Source: Croceicoccus estronivorus (GTDB taxonomy: Bacteria > Pseudomonadota > Alphaproteobacteria > Sphingomonadales > Sphingomonadaceae). Taken from it: a stretch of 64,000 bases of DNA. The notes under the pieces are model-generated. The model saw only the letters and a program-made list of their open reading frames with translations. It searched no databases and was not told where the DNA came from. Within the stretch, counting starts at the first letter, position 1. The number at the start of each line of letters is the position of its first letter. Position numbers and translations under genes: made by a program. Shown here piece by piece: positions 58,266-64,000 of this stretch. The stretch spans positions 174,434 through 238,433 of the forward strand of contig NZ_JRQQ01000008.1 in the NCBI RefSeq assembly GCF_001625325.1, read 5' to 3'.

Positions 58266-58519
58266 TCGGAGGGGCCGTTTCGCTATATTTGGGGTTTGCT
58301 ACCCCGGGATTTGACGGCAAGCGCCGGGTTGGTTGCGCAGCGCTTTATCCCCGGCGCACGATACCCGCAACCGTTGGGACAATTCAGGGGCGATATACAC
58401 TCCCGGCAAATGGCTTGCGTGTGGACAAGCGTTTTGACAAGCGGGGCGATGAGGGCTAGCGGGCCCGTCCCGGACGCGCCGGAAGGTCGCGGTCGGTTGT
58501 CGCAATATCTGGTGATTGA

Positions 58520-59278
58520 ATGTCGCTACGCCCTTACATCGTTGGCAACTGGAAGATGCACGGAACTCGTGCGATGCTGGCAGAAGCACGCGCGATTGAC
58601 CGGGCTGGTCAACGCCACCCCAAGGTTGAGGTCGCACTGGCCCCGCCGTTCACGCTGATCCATGCGACTCGCAAGGAGGCGGAGCAGATCGGTGTCGGTG
58701 CACAGGATTGCCATCCTGCCGATGGCGGCGCTCACACGGGTGATGTTTCTGCCGCGATGCTTGCAGATGCCGGAGCGGGTTTCGTCATTGTTGGTCACAG
58801 CGAACGACGCAACGACCATGGCGAAACGAACGAACTGGTCCGGAGCAAGGCTGAATCCGCGCGAAAAGTCGGCCTGGGTGTGATCCTTTGCGTCGGGGAA
58901 AGCGAAGCGGAACGAGATGCTGGCCGTGCGGAAGAAGTCGTCTGTGCGCAGCTTGAAGCGTCGTTGCCGATGAATCAGGGGGCGGTGGAAAAACTGTCCA
59001 TAGCTTACGAACCTGTATGGGCGATCGGCACCGGGCGAGTGCCGTCTCTCGAAGATATCGAGGCGATGCATCGTGCAATCCGGGAGCGCCTTGTCGCCAC
59101 TTATGGCGAGGAAGGCGCGGAAGTTCGCATCCTGTATGGCGGCTCGGTAAAGCCTGACAATGCGGCTGAAATTCTGAACGTGCCGGAAGTGGATGGGGCG
59201 TTGGTCGGCGGGGCGAGCCTCACGGCCGAGAGTTTCTATGGCATCATTCTGGCGGCGTCCGGAGAGAACGCCGACTGA
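58520..59278 (+). CDS. tpiA: Triosephosphate isomerase
   Basis: This 252-residue TIM barrel interconverts glyceraldehyde-3-phosphate and dihydroxyacetone phosphate. The catalytic lysine is in GNWKMHG, the electrophilic histidine in VGHSERR and the base glutamate in AYEPVWAIGTG; the phosphate grip YGGSVKPDNA is present. A 254-bp region upstream, shared with the divergent folding-factor gene, must hold both promoters; I could not fix one with confidence. Confidence 0.97.
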   Translation: MSLRPYIVGNWKMHGTRAMLAEARAIDRAGQRHPKVEVALAPPFTLIHATRKEAEQIGVGAQDCHPADGGAHTGDVSAAMLADAGAGFVIVGHSERRNDHGETNELVRSKAESARKVGLGVILCVGESEAERDAGRAEEVVCAQLEASLPMNQGAVEKLSIAYEPVWAIGTGRVPSLEDIEAMHRAIRERLVATYGEEGAEVRILYGGSVKPDNAAEILNVPEVDGALVGGASLTAESFYGIILAASGENAD

Positions 59279-59391
59279 CCCATGCCGGGCGCGGGTAGTC
59301 CCGAGCCTCTTGCCACCGGGGTCGAGCGCGCCTAGATGCGCTGCCCAACACCGCGCATATTGCGCATACCGAGTTTTCCGGGGTTTTGCCG

Positions 59392-59769
59392 ATGTCCCTT
59401 TTTCTGTTCATCACGGTCGTTCAGGCGATCGTTGCCGCCGCCTTGGTGGGCGTGATTCTCATGCAGCGCTCCGAAGGGGGCGGGCTGGGTGTTGGCGGCA
59501 GTCCTTCGGGATTGATGAGCGCACGGGGGGCAGCCGATTTTCTGACTCGTTCGACGGCGGTTCTTGCAACCTTGTTCGTGGGGCTCAGCATTCTTCTGGC
59601 GGCTTTGGCTGTCGGTGCCAGTTCAGGTCGTGAAATCGACACGACTCTGGATCGTTCCACCGGACCAGCGGCGGGAAGTGATCCGTTGGGCGGAGGCGCT
59701 CCTGCGGCAGAGACACCGGCGGACGCACCGGCACCGGCAAACGATCCGCTTTCCGGCGCGGCGCAGTAA
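59392..59769 (+). CDS. secG: Preprotein translocase subunit SecG
   Basis: This 125-residue protein has the two membrane helices of SecG (about 2-22 and 47-68) with the loop MQRSEGGGLGVGG between them, and a Pro/Ala-rich C-terminal tail. SecG assists SecYE and SecA in export. The ATG at 59392 is preferred over a TTG at 59386. The downstream neighbour pyrG follows a stem-loop, the usual tpiA-secG-pyrG order in alphaproteobacteria. Confidence 0.93.
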   Translation: MSLFLFITVVQAIVAAALVGVILMQRSEGGGLGVGGSPSGLMSARGAADFLTRSTAVLATLFVGLSILLAALAVGASSGREIDTTLDRSTGPAAGSDPLGGGAPAAETPADAPAPANDPLSGAAQ

Positions 59770-59779
59770 GCGTTGCGCC

Positions 59780-59842
59780 TGCCGCCACCGGCGGCATTTC
59801 GCATTATTATTGGTGATTCAGGCCAGACTCGCTTCTGGCCTG
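59780..59842 (+). terminator. Double stem-loop between secG and pyrG
   Basis: A 7-bp stem (59780-59786 with 59790-59796, GCCGCC/GGCGGC core) is followed by ATTTCGCATTATTATT, fitting a weak terminator. A second 9-bp stem (59819-59827 with 59834-59842, CAGGCCAGA) lies beyond it, without a T-run. Confidence 0.55.
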
Positions 59843-59901
59843 TGGAATTCGCCGTTTCGTGCTTGCCACGAATCACGGCTTGCGACTAAGGCTCGGCTCC
59901 C

Positions 59902-61533
59902 ATGGCGCGGTACATTTTTATCACCGGCGGCGTGGTTTCCTCGCTCGGAAAAGGTCTCATGGCGGCGAGCCTCGCGGCTTTGCTCCAGGCTCGCGGTTTC
60001 CGCGTCCGGATCAGGAAATTCGACCCCTATCTGAACGTCGATCCGGGCACGATGAGCCCCTATCAGCATGGCGAAGTTTACGTGACCGATGACGGTGCGG
60101 AAACGGATCTCGATCTCGGCCATTATGAACGCTTCACAGGCGTTTCGGCGCGTCAGTCGGATAACATCACGTCAGGCCGCATCTATCGCGATATCATCGC
60201 CAAGGAACGGCGGGGCGATTACCTGGGCGCAACCGTGCAGGTCATTCCGCATGTGACGGACGCCATCAAATATTTCGCTCAGGATGAAACGGACGATCTC
60301 GACTTCGTTCTGTGCGAGATCGGCGGCACCGTCGGGGATATCGAAGGGTTGCCGTTTATCGAGGCTCTGCGACAGTTGCGCAATGAACTGGGCCGCGAAA
60401 ATTCCTGCTTCGTCCATGTGACATTGGTGCCGTACATTGCCGCAGCCGGTGAGTTGAAGACCAAGCCGACCCAGCATTCCGTGCGCGAGTTGACAGGGCT
60501 TGGTATCCAGCCGGATATCCTGCTTTGCCGTTGCGAAAAGCCACTGCCCGATGGAGAGCGCGCGAAGATCGCCTTGTTCTGCAACGTCCGCACCGAAGCG
60601 GTCATTCCGGCGCTCGATGCGTCCAGCATCTATGCAGTGCCCCTGCAATATCATGCCGAAGGGCTCGATGCCGAGGTCTTGCGGCATTTCGGAATTACCA
60701 GCCCGCAACCCGATCTCGCCCGCTGGGACGATATTGCCGATCGCTACCAGAACCCTGAAGGGGAAGTGACGATTGGTGTCGTCGGGAAGTATGTCGGCCT
60801 TCAGGACGCATACAAATCCTTGAACGAGGCGTTGGTCCATGGCGGCATGGCCAATCGGGTGAAAGTGAACATCCGCTGGATCGATGCCGAGATTTTCGAG
60901 CAGGACGATTCCGAGATCGCGGCGCAGCTCGAACCGATGCATGGTATTCTTGTCCCCGGCGGTTTTGGCGAGCGCGGTTCCGAAGGCAAGATCGCAGCCG
61001 TCCGCTTCGCGCGTGAACGCAAGGTACCGTTCTTTGGCATATGCCTGGGCATGCAGATGGCCTGCGTCGAAGGCGCGCGCCATACGGCGGGAATTGCCGG
61101 GGCGTCCTCGACGGAATTTGGTGAAACGAAAGAGCCGGTCGTCGGGATCATAACCGAATGGATGAGCGACGAAGGGTTGCAGCAACGTGGCGCTGACAGC
61201 GATCTGGGCGGAACCATGAGGCTCGGTGCTTACGATGCCAAGTTGGCGGGCAACAGCCATGTGGCGGCAATCTATGGCTCGACGGATATCTCCGAACGCC
61301 ATCGTCATCGCTACGAAGTCAATGTGGCGTATCGTGAACCGTTGGAGAAGGGCGGACTGGTCTTTTCCGGGATGTCGCCGGACGGGCTATTGCCCGAGAT
61401 CGTCGAACGGCCCGATCACCCGTGGTTCGTCGGTGTGCAGTTTCATCCCGAATTGAAGAGCAAACCATTCGATCCACACCCGCTTTTCGCAGGTTTTGTG
61501 GCAGCAGCGGTGCATCAGTCACGCCTGTTCTGA
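59902..61533 (+). CDS. pyrG: CTP synthase
   Basis: This 543-residue enzyme aminates UTP to CTP. The N-terminal synthetase domain starts [18 protein letters not shown] with its P-loop, and the C-terminal glutaminase has [16 protein letters not shown] (nucleophile) and [13 protein letters not shown] (His-Glu). The length is standard. A strong terminator follows. Confidence 0.98.
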   Translation: MARYIFITGGVVSSLGKGLMAASLAALLQARGFRVRIRKFDPYLNVDPGTMSPYQHGEVYVTDDGAETDLDLGHYERFTGVSARQSDNITSGRIYRDIIAKERRGDYLGATVQVIPHVTDAIKYFAQDETDDLDFVLCEIGGTVGDIEGLPFIEALRQLRNELGRENSCFVHVTLVPYIAAAGELKTKPTQHSVRELTGLGIQPDILLCRCEKPLPDGERAKIALFCNVRTEAVIPALDASSIYAVPLQYHAEGLDAEVLRHFGITSPQPDLARWDDIADRYQNPEGEVTIGVVGKYVGLQDAYKSLNEALVHGGMANRVKVNIRWIDAEIFEQDDSEIAAQLEPMHGILVPGGFGERGSEGKIAAVRFARERKVPFFGICLGMQMACVEGARHTAGIAGASSTEFGETKEPVVGIITEWMSDEGLQQRGADSDLGGTMRLGAYDAKLAGNSHVAAIYGSTDISERHRHRYEVNVAYREPLEKGGLVFSGMSPDGLLPEIVERPDHPWFVGVQFHPELKSKPFDPHPLFAGFVAAAVHQSRLF

Positions 61534-61560
61534 AGGCTTTGTCGGTTATTTTGGATATGG

Positions 61561-61590
61561 AAAGGGCGGCCTGACGGGGCCGCCCTTTTT
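61561..61590 (+). terminator. Rho-independent terminator of pyrG
   Basis: AAAGGGCGGCC (61561-61571) pairs with GGCCGCCCTTT (61578-61588) across a 6-nt loop and runs into a T-tract. It lies between convergent pyrG and the Hsp20 gene and may end both transcripts. Confidence 0.95.
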
Positions 61591-61613
61591 GTTTGATCGA
61601 AGGAAAAGCCAGT

Positions 61614-62084
61614 TCAGGCGGCGTCGGCCTGACCGTCCTCATTCTTGACGACTTCCAGCGGTTGCGGTCCACCGACAAGGATTTTCTTGGGCTTCATCGC
61701 CTCGGGAATTTCCCGCACGAGATCGATCGCAAGTAACCCGTCTGCAAGGTCTGCTGTCGCCACGCGCACGAAATCGGCCAGTTCGAAACGGCGTTCGAAA
61801 CCGCGATTGGCAATGCCGACATGGAGGAAGTCACCCTTGTTGGTTTCTTCCTGCTTCTGACCTTTGACGACCAGAAGGTTCTGCTGGGCAGTGATGTCGA
61901 GATCTTCAGGCTTGAATCCCGCAACGGCGAGAGTGATGCGATAGGCATCGTCACCCCGGCGTTCGATATTGAAAGGGGGGTAGTTGTCGCCGCTGTTCTG
62001 GCGCACCTGGTTTTCGAGCAAGTCGAACAACCTGTCGAAACCGACAGTGCTGCGGCGATAGGGGGTAAAGTCGAAACGGTTCAT
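61614..62084 (-). CDS. Small heat shock protein (Hsp20 family)
   Basis: This 156-residue alpha-crystallin-type chaperone (IbpA-like) starts MNRFDFTPYRRSTVGFDRLF; the crystallin domain has YRITLAVAGFKPEDLDI, the FERRFELADFV strand and the C-terminal IPEAMKPKKI. It holds unfolding proteins in the cytoplasm under heat stress. The ATG at 62084 follows AGAGGA, which is buried in a thermosensor-like hairpin; a longer frame through the leader is rejected. Confidence 0.96.
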   Translation of the reverse strand: MNRFDFTPYRRSTVGFDRLFDLLENQVRQNSGDNYPPFNIERRGDDAYRITLAVAGFKPEDLDITAQQNLLVVKGQKQEETNKGDFLHVGIANRGFERRFELADFVRVATADLADGLLAIDLVREIPEAMKPKKILVGGPQPLEVVKNEDGQADAA

Positions 62085-62176
62085 CGCACAAATCCTCTTT
62101 TGAGCAATTTGAAGTTGCAGGGCCCGGAAACCCGGCTCCCCGATCAGTGCGTCATACCCATCCGGCGCATGACACA
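62085..62176 (-). promoter_or_regulatory. ROSE-type RNA thermometer leader of the Hsp20 gene
   Basis: The leader's last hairpin (62111-62089 on the minus strand) pairs CAAATTGCTC with GAGGATTTG around an AAAA loop. It contains UUGCU opposite AGGA with one bulged G, the hallmark of ROSE elements, and the paired AGGA is the ribosome binding site 8 nt before the ATG. Upstream, GTCAT/ATGAC (62173-62169 with 62155-62151) and a CCGG/CCGG stem give further hairpins, as ROSE leaders have. Heat should melt the final stem. Confidence 0.8.
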
Positions 62177-62184
62177 TGGTGATA

Positions 62185-62211
62185 GATATGTTAGCCGGAT
62201 ATGATTTCAAG
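62185..62211 (-). promoter_or_regulatory. Sigma-32-like promoter of the Hsp20 gene
   Basis: On the minus strand CTTGAA (62211-62206) and CATATC (62190-62185) are 15 bp apart, resembling an RpoH promoter. A perfect 7-bp inverted repeat (ATCCGGC, 62160-62166 and 62194-62200) flanks the -10 and could be an operator. Confidence 0.45.
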
Positions 62212-62254
62212 ACCTGAGGAAAACGGCCAGTTTCCTGTACGGAAAGGACTTTTG

Positions 62255-62518
62255 ATGAGTATCCCGCGCATCGAGATCTATACCAAGTTCGGTTGCGGCT
62301 ATTGCTATCGCGCCAAGCAGTTGTTCGAGGCGAAGGGCGTTGCCTACGAGGAATACGATGTCACGATGGGCGGCCCCAAGAAGGCCGAGATGCTGGAACG
62401 TTTTCCCGAAGCGCGGACAGTTCCGCAAATTTTCATCGACGATATGCATGTCGGCGGGTGCGACGACCTGATGGATCTCGACCGGACGGGTAAGCTGGAT
62501 ATGCTGCTGGGCCGTTGA
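62255..62518 (+). CDS. grxC: Glutaredoxin 3
   Basis: This 87-residue thioredoxin-fold protein reduces disulfides with glutathione. The active site is CGYC (in KFGCGYCYRAKQLF) rather than the more usual CPYC; TVPQIFI holds the cis-proline and VGGCDDL the glutathione-binding turn. The ATG at 62255 has GGAAAGGAC upstream. The next gene begins 7 bp after it. Confidence 0.93.
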   Translation: MSIPRIEIYTKFGCGYCYRAKQLFEAKGVAYEEYDVTMGGPKKAEMLERFPEARTVPQIFIDDMHVGGCDDLMDLDRTGKLDMLLGR

Positions 62519-62525
62519 TCGACAC

Positions 62526-63344
62526 GTGAACACTCGGATCGCCTTGTTCCAGATGACGACGGGGATTGATCCTCTCGTCAATGCCGCCGCCATTGCCGAT
62601 GCAGCACGAGAGGCGAGATTGGGCGGGGCGGACATGCTGTTCACGCCGGAAATGTGCGGGCTGCTTGATCGCAATCGCGAACGGGCGGCGGCCCATATCG
62701 TGCCGGAGGCGGAAAATCCCGTACTGGCGATGGCGAGCGACATGGCCAGAAGCGAACGGTTGTGGATTGCGCTCGGATCACTGGCTGTTGCCCGGGAGGA
62801 TGGGCGTTGGGCCAATCGTTCCTTGTTGATCGCCCCGGATGGCTCTGTCGCTGCCCGGTACGACAAGATTCACATGTTTGATGTCCAACTCGCCAATGGC
62901 GAAAGCTGGCGTGAATCCGCCGCCTATGCACCGGGCGAAGACGTGGTGACGGCTGAGACTCCGTTGGGCCGTCTTGGGCTCACAGTGTGTTATGATCTGC
63001 GTTTCCCGGCGCTGTTCGAAGCCTTGGGCGACCGCATGTGCGATGCCATTGCCGTACCGGCCGCATTCACAGTGCCGACTGGTATGGCGCACTGGCATCT
63101 CTTGTTGCGCGCGCGCGCGATTGAAGAGAGCGCATGGGTTATCGCCACAGCACAGGTGGGGCGGCATGAAGATGGCCGCGAAACGTTCGGCCACAGTCTG
63201 GTGATCGACCCTTGGGGTGATGTCCTGCTCGATATGGGTGGACATGGTCCTGGCCTGGGCTTCGCGGACATCTCAAGGGAGCGGACAGAAGATGTCCGTA
63301 AACAGCTACCTTCCCTTGCCAACCGGCGAAAAATCCCCAACTGA
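62526..63344 (+). CDS. Nitrilase-superfamily carbon-nitrogen hydrolase
   Basis: This 272-residue enzyme has the Glu-Lys-Cys triad in LFTPEMCG, RYDKIHMFDV and TVCYDLRFPAL. It belongs to the Nit1/Nit2 branch, often an omega-amidase or deaminated-glutathione amidase. The latter fits its close linkage to grxC, but that is inference. The GTG start lacks a strong ribosome binding site; coupling to grxC is likely. Confidence 0.9.
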   Translation: MNTRIALFQMTTGIDPLVNAAAIADAAREARLGGADMLFTPEMCGLLDRNRERAAAHIVPEAENPVLAMASDMARSERLWIALGSLAVAREDGRWANRSLLIAPDGSVAARYDKIHMFDVQLANGESWRESAAYAPGEDVVTAETPLGRLGLTVCYDLRFPALFEALGDRMCDAIAVPAAFTVPTGMAHWHLLLRARAIEESAWVIATAQVGRHEDGRETFGHSLVIDPWGDVLLDMGGHGPGLGFADISRERTEDVRKQLPSLANRRKIPN

Positions 63345-63374
63345 ATCCGTAGAGTGTGTTGGTAGATTGAGCCC

Positions 63375-63851
63375 ATGATCGTTTTTGACCTGCAATGTCC
63401 TGCGGACCATCGTTTTGAGGGATGGTTTGCATCTTCCGAAGATTTCACCTCTCAGAAGGAACGAGGTCTGCTGTCGTGCCCGCAATGCGGTGCAAGCGAA
63501 GTGATCAAGGCGCCGATGGCTCCTGCGGTTCCCCGCAAAGGCAGCCAGAAGGCCGCTGCACCCGCGTCGCAGCAACAGACGGGCAAAGAAACCGTTGCGG
63601 GTGGCGATATGCCGCCTGAAATGATCGAGGCGTTCAAGAAAATGGCGGTTATCCAAGCCGAAGCGCTGAAAACTTCGGAGTGGGTGGGCGACAAGTTCGC
63701 GGAAGAGTCGCGTGCAATGCATTACGGCGAACGGGACGCGAAGGTGATCCATGGCCAGACCACGCCTGAACAGGCGCAGGAGTTGCATGAAGAGGGTATA
63801 CCAATCGCTCCGCTGTTGTTCCCGGTGACTCCGCCGGAGGAAATCAACTGA
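63375..63851 (+). CDS. DUF1178 family protein
   Basis: This 158-residue protein begins MIVFDLQCPADHRFEGWF and has a zinc-ribbon-like pair (LSCPQCGA) with an upstream Cys/His, the DUF1178 pattern. A Pro/Ala/Gln-rich linker follows, then a helical C-terminal part (MIEAFKKMAVIQAEALKTS). The function is unknown. It often lies near nitrilase-family and glutaredoxin genes in alphaproteobacteria, as here. Confidence 0.88.
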   Translation: MIVFDLQCPADHRFEGWFASSEDFTSQKERGLLSCPQCGASEVIKAPMAPAVPRKGSQKAAAPASQQQTGKETVAGGDMPPEMIEAFKKMAVIQAEALKTSEWVGDKFAEESRAMHYGERDAKVIHGQTTPEQAQELHEEGIPIAPLLFPVTPPEEIN

Positions 63852-63902
63852 TCCGAGCCGGATTGCCAGCCGCGTCGCAACTGCTTAAACGCGGCATCGG
63901 AT

Positions 63903-63979
63903 GCGCCCGTAGCTCAGCAGGATAGAGCACAAGATTCCTAATCTTGGGGCCACAGGTTCGAATCCTGTCGGGCGCACCA
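63903..63979 (+). tRNA. tRNA-Arg (anticodon CCT)
   Basis: A 77-nt cloverleaf is present: acceptor GCGCCCG pairs with CGGGCGC, the D-stem is GCTC/GAGC, and the anticodon stem CAAGA/TCTTG holds the loop TTCCTAA, giving anticodon CCT (reads AGG). The T-arm is ACAGG-TTCGAAT-CCTGT, and the 3' CCA is encoded in the DNA. Confidence 0.97.
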
Positions 63980-64000
63980 TTTCCTTTTCGGGGCCAGAAA

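Noticed and set aside
60172..61308. 378-codon minus-strand open frame
   Set aside because: It is fully antisense to pyrG and has no recognisable family.
1..64000. Mobile elements, CRISPR arrays, prophage
   Set aside because: No transposase, integrase, array of spaced repeats or phage structural gene was seen; gene content and compactness are uniformly core-like.

Overview
The window reads as a chromosomal core region of an alphaproteobacterium, most likely a member of the Sphingomonadales close to Erythrobacteraceae or Sphingomonadaceae. The grounds are a complete 14-gene nuo operon followed by birA, coaX, rnj and a DUF1467 gene, a GTTC-N7-GTTC LexA operator, an RNase E ending in a GWW motif, a PleC/DivL-type HisKA fold, and a ROSE-type thermosensor hairpin in front of an Hsp20 gene. 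I see no phage, insertion sequence, CRISPR array or plasmid gene.

Layout. Positions 1-5345 (minus strand) hold a pirin-family start, zapE, sdhB and rne. Positions 5883-13318 (plus) hold a cell-wall amidase, penicillin-binding protein 1A, a peroxiredoxin, prfB, a lipobox-bearing methyltransferase and a nitronate monooxygenase-like flavoenzyme. Positions 13524-17818 hold an ammonium transporter, a 2-hydroxyacid dehydrogenase, an SH3-like exported protein and a thiolase. Positions 18036-36450 form one long co-directional run: nuoA-N with two small extra genes between nuoD and nuoE, then birA, coaX, rnj and DUF1467.

Positions 36459-43052 are the least ordinary part. A large TipN-like membrane coiled-coil gene (minus) diverges from a four-gene operon (plus) encoding an HPt-like protein without the phospho-accepting histidine, a polytopic membrane protein, an unrecognised helical protein, and a histidine-kinase homologue whose H-box histidine is proline but whose ATP-binding boxes are intact. 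This looks like a phosphorelay-derived, possibly phosphotransfer-dead module next to a polarity-type scaffold, and it is the main candidate for an undescribed system.

Positions 43104-50932 hold a small membrane protein, gltA, gltX, comEC, lexA, moeA and moaC. Positions 51155-58265 (minus) hold csaA, trpC, trpD, trpG, a lipoprotein phosphodiester glycosidase gene inserted with overlapping codons between trpG and trpE, then trpE and a PpiD/SurA-type folding factor. Positions 58520-63979 hold tpiA, secG, pyrG, an Hsp20 gene with its thermosensor leader, grxC, a nitrilase-family hydrolase, a DUF1178 protein and tRNA-Arg(CCT).

Most genes serve central functions: respiration (NADH dehydrogenase, succinate dehydrogenase, citrate synthase), RNA decay (RNase E and RNase J), translation (RF2, GltX, tRNA-Arg), tryptophan and molybdenum cofactor synthesis, peptidoglycan assembly and protein quality control. 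Several starts are joined by ATGA/GTGA overlaps, and three short leader frames sit directly in front of real starts, which points to wide use of translational coupling.
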